Assembly: GCA_965249175.1 (NCBI GenBank)
Contig: OZ252227.1
Location: 1,302,001 to 1,366,000 of the forward strand
Direction: 5' to 3'
Origin: CAZYFH01 sp965249175
Lineage (GTDB): Bacteria; Acidobacteriota; Vicinamibacteria; Vicinamibacterales; UBA8438
DNA: 64,000 nt
Both the position numbers and the translations under genes were made by a program. Below are positions 36,055 through 45,651 of the stretch, piece by piece. The notes under the pieces are model-generated. The model had not been told where the DNA came from, did no database searches, and saw nothing but the letters and a program-made list of their open reading frames with translations. How positions within the stretch are numbered: position 1 is the stretch's first letter; the number at the start of each line of letters is the position of its first letter.

Positions 36055-38043
36055 ATGAAGCAAGTACAGCACCGTGGCCACGCGACCATCACCTCGTCCG
36101 TGGTCCTCGTACTCGCCATGGTCGTGGCGCCGCACGCGTCCGGACAGGACGGCGCGGCAAACGGGGAGTGGCGTGTCTACGGCGCCGATAACGGAGCGAC
36201 CAAGTATTCGGGGCTCGACCAGATCTCGAAAGACAACGTCGGCAGCCTTCAGATCGCCTGGACGCGCCCGACCGTCGATCAGTCGATTCTCGATATCGTG
36301 CCGAACCTCGCCTACGGCAACGCCAATCGGTCCACGCCATTGATGGTCGACGGCTTGCTCTATGCCCCGAATGCCGTTGGCCTGGTCGAGGCGTTTCACC
36401 CAGGCACGGGTGCCACGGCGTGGGTGCAACGACCGGTCGGTGACGGGCCCGCCGCGTATCGCGGCGCGGGCGCTCGCGGCGTGGCGTATTGGTCCGACGG
36501 CACCGACCGGCGCATCATCGCCCACCGCGGTGAATGGCTCTATGCGCTGGACGCCAAGACCGGGGAGGCGGTGGACGGCTTCGGCGACGGCGGCCGCGTA
36601 GATCTGACACGCGGACTGGCGGACGGGGCACGCTACCGGTGGGGTGGCGCGCCGATGGTGGTTCGCGACGTCATCGTCATGGGCCAATCGATGACCGATA
36701 CGTTCGTGACCAAAGAAGACATCCGTGGCGATGTCAGGGCGTTCGACGTGCGCACCGGCGAGCTGCGCTGGGTGTTTCACACCATTCCGCAGGCGGGGGA
36801 GTTCGGCACCGATACGTGGCAGGACGGCGCGTGGGAGTTCACGGGGCACGCGCCGGTCTGGTCGCTCTTCAGTGCCGACGCGGAGCTCGGCTACGTGTAT
36901 CTGCCGGTCACGTCATCGACGAACGACATGTATGGCGGGCATCGCCCCGGCGATAACCTGTTCAGCCAGTCGCTCGTCTGTGTCGACGCCGCGACCGGCG
37001 AGCGCGTGTGGCACTACCAGCTCGTGCATCACGGTCTGTGGGACTACGACCTGCCAACGGCGCCGATTCTGATGGACCTGACTGTTGACGGTCGTGACAT
37101 CCCGGCGGTCGTGCAGATTACCAAGCAGGCCTTCGCCTTCGCGTTCGACCGCGCGACCGGCGAGCCGGTCTGGCCGATCGAGGAACGGGCCGTGCCGCAG
37201 TCGCGGACGCTGGGCGAGCGGACGTCGCCGACTCAGCCATTCCCGACCAAGCCGCCGGCGTTCGATCGCCAGGGCGCGACCATCGAGAACTTGATCGACT
37301 TTACGCCCGAGCTGCGGGCGGAGGCGCTCGAGATCGTCGAGCGCTACACGATCGGCCCAATGTTCACGCCGCCATCGGTGCGTGGCGACGGACCCAACGA
37401 GAACCAGGGGACGATTCAGTTGCCTGGGTCGCAAGGCGGCGCCGACGTGCAGGGCGCGTCCGCCGACCCCGACACCAATTATCTCTATGTGCCGTCCATT
37501 ACCTCGCCGTTCGTGGCCGACATTCGCGAGGGCAACCCGGATCGCACCAACCTCCGGTACGTGAAGGGCACGCGACAGTGGATTGGCGGCCCACGCGGAT
37601 TGCCGCTCTTCAAGCCGCCCTATGGCCGTATCACCGCATTCGACATGAATAGCGGCACCGTGGCCTGGCAGGTCCCGAACGGCGTTGGCCCGCGCGACCA
37701 CCCCGCGATCCGCCACCTGAACCTCGGGCGTCTCGGCAGCCCGGGCCGTCCAGGGCCGCTCCTGACGAAAACGCTGCTCTTCATCGGCGAGGGCACCGAT
37801 GTCGGCGTGCGGGGGGATGGCCGTGTCCCGGACGGCATGCCGTATCAGATTGCTACCAACTTCGGTCTGCCGTGGTTCCGCGCCTACGACAAGATGACAG
37901 GCGAGGTCGTGTGGGAGATGGAGCTCGAGGCCGGCACCACCGGCGTGCCGATGACCTACATGCATGACGGCACGCAGTACGTCATCGTCCCGATCGGCGG
38001 GTTCGATGTCGCCGGGCAGTTCGTGGCGCTGAGCCTCCCCTGA
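36055..38043 (+). CDS. PQQ-dependent dehydrogenase (quinoprotein, glucose/methanol dehydrogenase-like)
   Basis: A 662-aa periplasmic quinoprotein. After the signal peptide (to about residue 31, ASGQD), the typical N-terminal sequence EWRVYGADNGATKYSGLDQI begins, as in PQQ glucose or polyol dehydrogenases. Repeated propeller units are present (LYALDAKTGEAVDGFG, CVDAATGERVWHYQL, WDYDLPTAPILMDL) and WQVPNG near the end. No haem motif is seen, so electrons would go to a separate acceptor. GGAG precedes ATG 36055. The substrate is not evident. Confidence 0.88.
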   Translation: MKQVQHRGHATITSSVVLVLAMVVAPHASGQDGAANGEWRVYGADNGATKYSGLDQISKDNVGSLQIAWTRPTVDQSILDIVPNLAYGNANRSTPLMVDGLLYAPNAVGLVEAFHPGTGATAWVQRPVGDGPAAYRGAGARGVAYWSDGTDRRIIAHRGEWLYALDAKTGEAVDGFGDGGRVDLTRGLADGARYRWGGAPMVVRDVIVMGQSMTDTFVTKEDIRGDVRAFDVRTGELRWVFHTIPQAGEFGTDTWQDGAWEFTGHAPVWSLFSADAELGYVYLPVTSSTNDMYGGHRPGDNLFSQSLVCVDAATGERVWHYQLVHHGLWDYDLPTAPILMDLTVDGRDIPAVVQITKQAFAFAFDRATGEPVWPIEERAVPQSRTLGERTSPTQPFPTKPPAFDRQGATIENLIDFTPELRAEALEIVERYTIGPMFTPPSVRGDGPNENQGTIQLPGSQGGADVQGASADPDTNYLYVPSITSPFVADIREGNPDRTNLRYVKGTRQWIGGPRGLPLFKPPYGRITAFDMNSGTVAWQVPNGVGPRDHPAIRHLNLGRLGSPGRPGPLLTKTLLFIGEGTDVGVRGDGRVPDGMPYQIATNFGLPWFRAYDKMTGEVVWEMELEAGTTGVPMTYMHDGTQYVIVPIGGFDVAGQFVALSLP

Positions 38044-38099
38044 CCATCTCACGGGTCTGCGTCCCCGGCGGGTGGGACGACTAGGTCGTCGTCGCGCGT

Positions 38100-39260
38100 C
38101 TACGCGGTCGGTGTGAGCAAACGCAGGATGTCGTCCGCGCGGGCGGCGGCGTCGGCTTCGCCGATCTCGATCAACCGGCCGAGATACTTCGGGTCGAACG
38201 CCAGGAGACTCAGCACATCGGGTGACTTCGTCTCTCGCGAACCGAGGCCGCGGATCAGATGGCGGAAGACCCGTGGGAGCTTTGGCTCGAATTCCGCAAC
38301 GAGACGCCCGAGGTCGACCGACGGTCGGATGACCAGCAGATCGATCGGGCGTAGCCCGCGGCGCTTCTCGGCGGGGAGATCCCTGAGCAGCAGATTGACG
38401 CGCTCGAGATCGACGGCGTCGCGGTCGAGGTCGTCGAGAAAGATCGCGTTGAGCAGCTGCCCGGAGATCTGGAGCGGCGGCGGATACGCGGGTGCCGAGT
38501 CGCCGGCGCCCGCGCGATTGACGCCGTGACGCGTCGAGATGGCGAGGATCCGCGTGGCCCCGAGATGAATCGCCGGCGAGCAGGGGGCCGTCAGGCGTAT
38601 ACCTCCGTCACCGTGCCACCCGTCGTCGAGCCGGACTGCCGGGAAGAAGAGCGGCAACGCCGCGGACGCCAGGACGTGATCGATCGTCATCTGCGTCGGA
38701 CGGCTCTCGCCGTCGGGCCGCTGCCACGCTCGCACGTCCCGCCCCTGGATCCACACCAGGGACTGGCCGGTCCCGTAGTGGCTGGTGATGATGCTCAGCG
38801 CCCACAGGCGACGCCGCTCGATGTTGGGACCGATGCCGCTGATGATGCCGTCCTCGAACGAGAAGATCCCGCGCAGCGTGTCACGCAGTGGGGTGGTATC
38901 GACCAGGCCGCGGATATCGGGCGTCAGCGCGCTGCCGCCCGAGACCAGGCGGAGTCCCCAGCGCGCGACGTTGCCCATCAGCGACCGCGTATCGACCCGG
39001 AACACGCGGTCCACAGTGAGCTCGCTCCAGAGCCGGCACAGCCGTTCGACGGCGTCCATCTGCCGGTCGGGACAAGCGGCGAGAAAGGCGGCGTTGATGG
39101 CGCCCGCGGACACACCGGTGATGATGGGGAAATGCGCGTCGGGGATGTTGCGCGCGACCCACCGTAGGAAACCGACCTGATAGGCCGCGCGCGCCCCCCC
39201 GCCGGTCAGCACAATCGCGAGGTCGTTCGGCCCCGGTGCGCCGGCATCCAGACCCGACAC
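38100..39260 (-). CDS. Patatin-like phospholipase
   Basis: A 386-aa patatin-family lipid acyl hydrolase. The oxyanion loop GGGARAAYQVG is at about residues 20-30, the nucleophile is Ser51 in GVSAGA, and the Asp of the dyad is in HGDGGIRL. It has no signal peptide and so acts in the cytosol or at the inner membrane face. The C-terminal part (about 280-386) is helical and not assignable. It is convergent with the quinoprotein and 6 nt upstream of the hybrid kinase stop on the same strand. Confidence 0.9.
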   Translation of the reverse strand: MSGLDAGAPGPNDLAIVLTGGGARAAYQVGFLRWVARNIPDAHFPIITGVSAGAINAAFLAACPDRQMDAVERLCRLWSELTVDRVFRVDTRSLMGNVARWGLRLVSGGSALTPDIRGLVDTTPLRDTLRGIFSFEDGIISGIGPNIERRRLWALSIITSHYGTGQSLVWIQGRDVRAWQRPDGESRPTQMTIDHVLASAALPLFFPAVRLDDGWHGDGGIRLTAPCSPAIHLGATRILAISTRHGVNRAGAGDSAPAYPPPLQISGQLLNAIFLDDLDRDAVDLERVNLLLRDLPAEKRRGLRPIDLLVIRPSVDLGRLVAEFEPKLPRVFRHLIRGLGSRETKSPDVLSLLAFDPKYLGRLIEIGEADAAARADDILRLLTPTA

Positions 39261-39266
39261 GGGACG

Positions 39267-41616
39267 CTATGACTCCTCGAAAACGCGGCGGACGGCGCGA
39301 CGGAGCGCCTTCGGCGAGAAGGGCTTCTGCAGGAGCGACGGGTCGTCGCGCAGCTCGATGGGCACATGCGGCGTCGTGTAGCCGGTCATGTAGAGCACCC
39401 GCGTCCCGCGACGTATGCGCGTCAGCTCGGCCGCGAGCTGCCAGCCGCTCATGCCCGGCATGACGACGTCAGTGAGCAGCAGGTCGATGCGGCCCCGATG
39501 CTGCGACGACATCAGCATGGCCTCGTCCGCGTTCGGCGCTGCCAGCACGTGGTAGCCCACCTGCGTGAGCATGTCGCCGATCGTGCGCCGCACGTGGGGT
39601 TCATCCTCGACCAGCAGAATCGTCTCGAGCGGCTCGCCGTCCGTGGTGTCGCGATCAGATTCCGCCACCGCGTCGTCTGGGAGACGCCGGAGATAGATGG
39701 CGACACTCGTTCCCCGACCCTCGGTGCTCTCGACCAGGACGTGCCCGCCGGTCTGCCGGATGATGCCATGCACGGTCGCCAGTCCGAGCCCGGTGCCGCG
39801 ACCGAACTCCTTCGTCGTGAAGAACGGCTCGAAGACATGCGCGACCGTGTCCGCGGTCATGCCTTCGCCGGTATCCGTGACCGTCAGCAGGACATAGGGT
39901 CCGGGCGGCACGTCAGGGTGCGTTCGGTGAAACGCGTCGTCCAACTCCACGTTGGCGGTGGCGACCGTGAGTGTGCCGCCGCTCGACATCGCATCGCGCG
40001 CGTTCAGGATCACGTTGACCAGGGCCTGCTCGATTTGCCCGGGGTCAGCCTTGACCAGTCCTAGCCCCGACTCCAGCTCCGTCGACGCTCGGATCTGCTC
40101 GCCGATGAGCGGGGCGGCGACTTCGAGCGTGGTGCCGACCGCGACGTTGAGATCGAACTCCTTCGGCGCGAGCACCTGACGCCGACCGACCGCGAGCAAT
40201 TGACGAGTCAGGTTCGCCGACTCCTCGGCCACGGAGAGAATCGCCTCGACGTCGGACCGGCGCGGGTCAGCCTTGCTGATCTCACCAAGCAGCAGCTCGC
40301 ATCGGCCGCTGATGGCGGTGAGGGCGTTGTTGAACGCGTGGGCCACGCCACCTGCCAGCGTGCCGACGCTCTCGAGTTTCTGCGACTGCAGCACCTGGTT
40401 TCCAAGACGCAGCCGCTCCGAGAGGTCGAGTGCCACACCGGCCACCGCCGGCCGGCCGCGGTATTGGATGAGCGCGCCGCTGACCTCGAGCGGCACGATC
40501 CGCCCGTCCTTGCGTCGGATCCGCACCGTGTAGCTGCTCTCGTCCATGCCCCCGGTCATTCGGCGCTGGATGTTTTGAGACACGAGGGCGCGATCCTCCT
40601 CGACGACCAGATCGAGAATCGACAACAGCTGCGCCTCGGCGTCACGCGGGTACCCGGAGATCTCCGCCATCTTCGGGTTGATGTACACGACCTGTCCATC
40701 CTGGATGATGTAGAGCCCGACGAGCGACTGCTCGACCAGAAGGCGGTAGCGCGATTGCGCATCGTTGAAGCCTGGCGTCCGCTCGCTTGTGTTCCGTGAT
40801 GTCGACGTACATGGCGCGTGTGCCGACGATCGCGCCGGTGCGGTCGGTCTCGGGCACGGCGTGAAGGAGCGTGTCGAGCACGCCGCCGTACTTCGCGACC
40901 AGCTGCCGTTCCGCTGCGTCGAGCGGACCGTCGATCGTCGCGCTCTGCAGGTCCTCGCGGGATTGCGGGGTGTAGAAATCGGCCAGCGGCGAGCCGATGA
41001 CGTCGGCGCGCACATAGCCAAGCAACCGTAGGAACAACTTGTTGCAATCCTCGACCATCGGTTGCCCGTTGCGCCGGCGGATGGTGACGTACATCACGGG
41101 CGCCCTGTCGAACAGGTCGCGATACCGGCGCCCCGCCTCGTCGAGCTGAGTGGTCCGGTCGCGGACGACACGCTCGAGCTCGTTCAGCGCGGAGGCCAGC
41201 GACGCTTGTGCGGCCTTTTGGTCGGTGATATCCGTGGTCGTGCCGACGATCCGCTCCGGGTCGCCGGCTGCGTTCCGCGTTGCCGCGCCGCGCGAGAGAA
41301 ACCACCGCGTTGATCCGTCCTTGTGCGTCATCCGGTGCTCGACGTCGTACGTGGGCCGTTCGTCGGCAAGAAGCGCGGCGGCCTCGTCGTCGACAATCGC
41401 GCGGTCCTCGGGATGCACACGGGCCATCCAGGCGTCGATGCGGTTTGGGATCTCGGCATCATCGCAGCCCAGCAGCGCCTTCAACACGGGGTCGATGAAG
41501 ATGCCGCCGGTCGTCGGATTCCAGTCCCACACGCCGACTCGGCCAGCCTTGGCCGCCTGCGCGTACCGCTCCTTGGCGAGCGTGAGCGCCGCTTCGATCG
41601 TGGGTGACTGCGCCAT
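39267..41616 (-). CDS. Multi-PAS hybrid histidine kinase with receiver domain (frameshifted)
   Basis: Two overlapping frames join at about 40760-40775 (one base too many or two missing), giving about 783 aa. Three PAS domains come first (GVWDWNPTTGG and VHPEDRAIV; RYRDLFDRAPVMYVTIR; RYRLLVEQSLVGLYIIQDG). The HisKA-type box is GTLAGGVAHAFNNALTAI. The ATPase has N, G1 and G2 elements (NVILNARDAM, DTGEGM, GTGLGLATV). A C-terminal receiver follows (LLVEDEPHVRR, phospho-Asp in LLLTDVVMPGMSG). It lacks membrane segments, so it should be a cytosolic sensor. A consensus TATAAT lies 20 nt before ATG 41616. No output regulator is adjacent. Confidence 0.87.
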
Positions 41617-41636
41617 GGGGTCGGTGCGGGGAAAGG

Positions 41637-41644
41637 ATTATAGT
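41637..41644. promoter_or_regulatory. Overlapping -10 elements between kinase and methyltransferase
   Basis: ATTATAGT gives TATAAT on minus (41642-41637), 20 nt before the kinase ATG, and TATAGT on plus (41639-41644), 19 nt before ATG 41664. One site could therefore serve both genes. No -35 consensus is evident on either side. Confidence 0.45.
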
Positions 41645-41663
41645 CCGTCAGCGACGTCCCTTC

Positions 41664-42653
41664 ATGCACGGATCCGATGCGTTGCCGCCACTCGAGCTAC
41701 GGAGCGCCGTCGAGCGTGAGCTCGAGGGCGTGCCGCTTCGCGACCTGCGCGCGGCGGCTGAGCGCATGACGGCGGCCTATCGCGCGCGCAGCGCCCCGGG
41801 GATGACCGGCGGCGGGTCCGGGCCGGTTGACCGCCTGGCCTACCTCGCTGCGCGGATGCCCGCCACATACGCGGCGACGCGGGCCGTGCTTGGCGAGCTG
41901 CGGGACCGGCAGCCCGGGTTCGATGCGGTGAGCGTGCTCGATCTGGGCGCCGGACCGGCGACGGCATTGTGGGCGGCGAGCGCCGAATACGCCAGCCTTG
42001 CGCGCGCCACGCACGTTGAGACGGATCGGGGGATGGCGGAGCTGGGTCAGCGGCTGCTCGGGGCGACGGCGCTCGGCCGCCGGGTGCACTCGACCTGGCG
42101 CACCGCCGATGTGACCCATGTCGGCGACCTCCCGCGCCACGACCTGGTGCTCGTCGGGTATGTCCTTGGCGAGCTGGCCCCCGCCGCCCGCGACAGAGCC
42201 GTCGATGCGGCGTGGAGCGCCGCGGGCGGCGCGCTCGCCATTATCGAGCCGGGGTCGGCCGATGGCTCGCGTCGTATCCTCGATGCACGAGCCAGACTGC
42301 TCGATCACGGTGCGGCGTTGGTCGCGCCGTGTCCGCACGCGGCCCCGTGTCCGCTTGCCGCCGGCGACTGGTGCCACTTCGGTGTCCGCCTCAATCGATC
42401 GAGCCTCCACCGGAGGCTCAAGCGCGCGGCCCTCGCGTACGAGGACGAGAAGTATGCCTACGTGATCGTGGCGCGGGAACCGGTGGGGCTGGCGGCGGGG
42501 CGGGTGATCCGTCGGCCCGACGTGCGCGCGGGGCGCGTGCTGCTTCACGTGTGTGCGCCGGGCGGCGTGTCGGTTCGGACGATCACCCGGCGTGACGGCG
42601 GCCACTATCGCCGGGCGAGACAGGGGCGTTGGGGAGACGCGTGGGAGGCGTAG
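41664..42653 (+). CDS. Rsm22-family rRNA methyltransferase-like protein
   Basis: A 329-aa protein. SAM-binding motif I is VLDLGAGPATALWAA. A Cys-rich stretch CPHAAPCPLAAGDWCHF is the hallmark of Rsm22-like proteins, thought to bind an iron-sulfur cluster and to modify small-subunit rRNA or support its assembly. EDEKYAYVIVAR is also typical of the family. ATG 41664 is the first in-frame Met that leaves room for the divergent kinase promoter. It is convergent with the FHA-GAF phosphatase, with a single base between stops. Confidence 0.85.
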   Translation: MHGSDALPPLELRSAVERELEGVPLRDLRAAAERMTAAYRARSAPGMTGGGSGPVDRLAYLAARMPATYAATRAVLGELRDRQPGFDAVSVLDLGAGPATALWAASAEYASLARATHVETDRGMAELGQRLLGATALGRRVHSTWRTADVTHVGDLPRHDLVLVGYVLGELAPAARDRAVDAAWSAAGGALAIIEPGSADGSRRILDARARLLDHGAALVAPCPHAAPCPLAAGDWCHFGVRLNRSSLHRRLKRAALAYEDEKYAYVIVAREPVGLAAGRVIRRPDVRAGRVLLHVCAPGGVSVRTITRRDGGHYRRARQGRWGDAWEA

Positions 42654-42654
42654 T

Positions 42655-44271
42655 CTAGCCCTTGTAACGCAACACCAGCGCCGTCATGTCGTCCGCCTGC
42701 AGCTCACCGACGGTGAACTCGTGGATTCGAGTGAACAAGGTGTCGAGCAGGTCGCTCGGCTCGTGGACGGCGAGGTTCGTCTCGAGGCATTCGATGATTC
42801 CCGCATCGCCGAACTCCTCGCCACCGTGGTTGGTCGCTTCCGAGATCCCGTCACTGAATATCACGAGCAGGTCATCGGGCGTCAGCTGCACGCTCTCCTC
42901 TTCGTACTCGGCCTCCTCGAAGAGTCCGACGATGAGGCCGCCGGCCTCCAATCGCCGGACGCCGTCCCGCGAGATGAGGATGGGCGGGTTATGACCGGCG
43001 TTGCAGTACCGGAGTCGGCCGTCCGCGGAGAGCACGCCGTAGACCATGGTGACGAAGCGTGACTCCAAGGACTTGCGAAGCAAGGTCTCGTTGATCGCGG
43101 CCATCGTGCGCGCTGGCGCGACGAGCTTCGGCCCCTGCGACAGAAAGATCTCCTGGATGCGCGCGCCTAGCAGGCCGGCCGGCGCCCCCTTGCCGGCGAC
43201 GTCGCCGAGCGTGAACCCAACCGCGTCGTCCGCGAGACGGACGTACTCATAGAAGTCACCGCCGATCATGCGGCAGGGCTGCATCTCGGCCGCCGCCTCG
43301 AAAAAGCCGAGTCCGGGCGCCGCCCTCGGGAGCAGTGCTTTCTGGAAGTCCTTGGCCGTCTGCAGGTCGTGCTCGAGCCGTGCCTTCTCCTGCGCTTCGC
43401 GATACAGACGGGCGTTCTCGATGGCGTTGGACGCCTCGTTGGCCAGCGTCTCCACGGCGCTGCGAATCGCGCTCGACTTGAAGGACTTCCGTTCTCGACT
43501 ATCGAGATACAGGACGCCGATGCGCCGTTCCTCGCCGGCGACTTCGTTGGCCTCAACCAGCTCGACGACGCGAAGCGGGGCGCACAACACGTTGCGAATG
43601 CCAAGCGCGATCGTGCCCTCGTGCCCGCCCGCCACGTCGCCGTCCAGCAGGTCCTCGATGAGCCGTGTCTCGCCGGTCGTGTAGACCTCCTCCGGAATCT
43701 TGCGGCTCACCTCGAATTGCGTGCCCGTCATCGCGACGCCGTCCCGCCGCCGCGCCATCTTGAACTCCAGCGCCCCCGCCGAGCCGCTCAGCATGATGAA
43801 CCCGCGCTCGGCGCCAGAGATCTCGACCGCCGAATCGATGACCATCTCGAGCAGGTGGTCGAGCACCTTCGCGGTGCCCAGCGCGCGTAGGCCCTCCAGC
43901 AACAAGGCCGTCTGGCGCAGGTCCGTGATGGCGCTGGAGCTGGTGGTGCTGCTGTGCTCGCGTGTGATGACGTGCTCACCGGTAGCGAACGTCAGTTCGA
44001 GATGCGGACCGATCCGCACGCGGTCGCCGCCGACGAGTGGCTGTTCGCCGATCGGCTGGTCGTTGACGAAGGTGCCGGCGCGGGACTCGCAGTCGCGCGC
44101 GACGAAGTTCTCGCCGTCCCAGGTGATCGTCGCATGCTCGCGGGAGACCTCTGCGCTCGAGAGCGCCAGCTGATTGGCGTGACTGCGTCCGATACGGAAC
44201 GGCGACTCGGTGATATCCACGACGCGGTGTCGACCAGCCACATCGGTGAACTCGAGCCGCGCCGCGTCCAT
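42655..44271 (-). CDS. FHA-GAF-PP2C (SpoIIE-like) phosphatase
   Basis: A 538-aa cytosolic signalling protein. An FHA domain occupies about 5-100 (FRIGRSHANQLALSS, SREHATI, GTFVNDQPI), reading phosphothreonine. A GAF domain runs about 125-300 (LEMVIDSAVEISGAERGFIML). The PP2C part has GGDFYEY, GDVAGKG, SDGISEA and DDMTALVLR. FHA plus GAF suggests the phosphatase responds to a phosphorylated partner and a small ligand. It resembles RsbU-like regulators, and with the enzyme at 8620 the window has two PP2C proteins. The start ATG 44271 follows TAGGAG at a rather long distance. Confidence 0.9.
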   Translation of the reverse strand: MDAARLEFTDVAGRHRVVDITESPFRIGRSHANQLALSSAEVSREHATITWDGENFVARDCESRAGTFVNDQPIGEQPLVGGDRVRIGPHLELTFATGEHVITREHSSTTSSSAITDLRQTALLLEGLRALGTAKVLDHLLEMVIDSAVEISGAERGFIMLSGSAGALEFKMARRRDGVAMTGTQFEVSRKIPEEVYTTGETRLIEDLLDGDVAGGHEGTIALGIRNVLCAPLRVVELVEANEVAGEERRIGVLYLDSRERKSFKSSAIRSAVETLANEASNAIENARLYREAQEKARLEHDLQTAKDFQKALLPRAAPGLGFFEAAAEMQPCRMIGGDFYEYVRLADDAVGFTLGDVAGKGAPAGLLGARIQEIFLSQGPKLVAPARTMAAINETLLRKSLESRFVTMVYGVLSADGRLRYCNAGHNPPILISRDGVRRLEAGGLIVGLFEEAEYEEESVQLTPDDLLVIFSDGISEATNHGGEEFGDAGIIECLETNLAVHEPSDLLDTLFTRIHEFTVGELQADDMTALVLRYKG

Positions 44272-44285
44272 TGGGCGATCGACTC

Positions 44286-44708
44286 CTAGGCCGGACGGGC
44301 CTTCAGCAGGCCGAGTTTCATGAGGAAGCCGGTGAAGTCGTAGATGCGACGTTCGTAGACGATCTGATCACTCTCCACGGTCATCACGTTCACTCCGCGA
44401 AACACGATCCGCTTGCCGGTTCCCTCCAGCCCGAACAGTGTGCCGGTGTGCGTTCCGGTGAACTTGAAGACGTTGGCCATCTGGTCGCCGTCGACGAGGA
44501 CCTGCTCGCGTTCGAGTCGGATGGTGCCAAACGCCTCGAAGAGCGACGCATGCGCTTGTCGAATGGCCTCCCGGCCGACCGATTGCCCCGACATGGGGCT
44601 CTCCAGCACAGCTGTCTCTCCGTAGACCGCGGCGGCGCCATCGGCGTCGTGGTCGAGGATCGCCTTATCGCGGCGCTCGAGGAGCGCCAGCATCGCCTCA
44701 CGCGTCAC
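44286..44708 (-). CDS. SnoaL/NTF2-like protein
   Basis: A 140-aa protein with a cone-shaped alpha+beta fold signature: helix RRDKAILDHDADGAAAVYGE at the start, strand KRIVFRGVNVMTVESDQIVYERRIYDF near the end. It belongs to the SnoaL-like/ester cyclase group, in which many members are of unknown function. It lies 14 nt upstream of the FHA phosphatase on the same strand and may share its transcript. TATAAT occurs 68 nt before ATG 44708. Confidence 0.78.
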   Translation of the reverse strand: MTREAMLALLERRDKAILDHDADGAAAVYGETAVLESPMSGQSVGREAIRQAHASLFEAFGTIRLEREQVLVDGDQMANVFKFTGTHTGTLFGLEGTGKRIVFRGVNVMTVESDQIVYERRIYDFTGFLMKLGLLKARPA

Positions 44709-44776
44709 GATCTTGACTCCGGCTCTGGACGGGTCTGACGAGGCTCTAGCGGGTATGTCCCCCGGAGCGTGGCCCG

Positions 44777-44782
44777 ATTATA
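44777..44782 (-). promoter_or_regulatory. Candidate -10 element for the SnoaL-FHA phosphatase pair
   Basis: A perfect TATAAT reads on minus, 68 nt before ATG 44708. The region to the divergent sigma-factor gene is comparatively AT-rich (TTCTTTTTTG). No clear -35 was found. Confidence 0.4.
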
Positions 44783-44864
44783 GCCAGTTGGCCCCAGAAT
44801 TCTTTTTTGCTCAGCCTGTTCGATTTTGCCCACGTGGACGTTATCTACGTATGAAGGGGGTCAG

Positions 44865-45552
44865 ATGGAGACTATGCTGAGGCCAGACATGACGGCGCGA
44901 CGCGAGAAACCCCAGCAGAACGCGGAGTCTCCGGTCCGGCCCGAGCCTGACTCCGTCGCCACCGACTCCACTGTGACCCTGTGGCCGCGGGCCAGCGCCG
45001 GAGACCGGAAGGCCGCCGATGCGCTTGTTAGCCGGATGCGGCCGTATTTGAGGCGGGTGGGTCGTGGCCGATTGCCGCGATGGGCCCGAGGCCGCGCCGA
45101 GACGGAAGACCTTGTGCAGGAATCGCTCATTCGCGCTCAATCACATCCCCCGCTTTGAGGGTCAGACGATCAGGGACTTCCGCAACTGGCTGCACACCGT
45201 CTTCCGCAATCTGGTCATCGACGAGACTCGCTACGCCCAGCGCGCGGGTGTTGAGGCCGAGCTGGCCGCCGACGAGCTCCAGGATGACGGGCTCTCGCCG
45301 GAAGAACAGGTCGCCGAGCGCGAGCACACTGACGTGTTCGACGCCGCGCTCGAGCGGCTCCGTCCCGAGGAACGCCTGTTCGTCATCCATCGCCTCCAGC
45401 ATGGCCTGTCTTTCCAGGAGCTTGCCGACACGCTCGGGAAGCCTTCTGCTGCGGCTGCACGCATGGCCTACAACCGCGCGCTGGCCAAGCTGCGAGACGA
45501 GGTGAAACGCATCGTGCCGAACGCCGTGGATCACAGGGACAAGCGCCACTGA
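44865..45552 (+). CDS. Sigma-70/ECF-type RNA polymerase sigma factor (frameshifted)
   Basis: Two frames join at about 45131-45140 (two bases missing or one extra), giving about 229 aa. The first frame has the region-2 end, ETEDLVQESLIRA. The second continues with FEGQTIRDFRNWLHTVFRNLVID. Region 4 follows as LERLRPEERLFVIHRLQHGLSFQELADTLGK, a helix-turn-helix contact for the -35. This resembles the RpoE-like/SigE group. ATG 44865 follows AAGGGGG; ATG 44874 is possible. No anti-sigma gene is adjacent. A 9-bp inverted repeat follows the stop. Confidence 0.82.
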
Positions 45553-45606
45553 CCCCAGACTGCGCTCCGGGGTTAGTTCCCACCCAGCACCGCCGGACCG
45601 GAGACC

Positions 45607-45635
45607 GCGCGCTGCCGATCGTAAGTGCAGCGCGC
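45607..45635. terminator. Perfect 9-bp inverted repeat between convergent genes
   Basis: GCGCGCTGC (45607-45615) and GCAGCGCGC (45627-45635) flank an 11-nt loop. It lies between the sigma-factor stop (45552) and the NHL-protein stop (45652), which face each other, so it could terminate both transcripts. Confidence 0.5.
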
Positions 45636-45651
45636 GACTCGGGCTCGGTGC

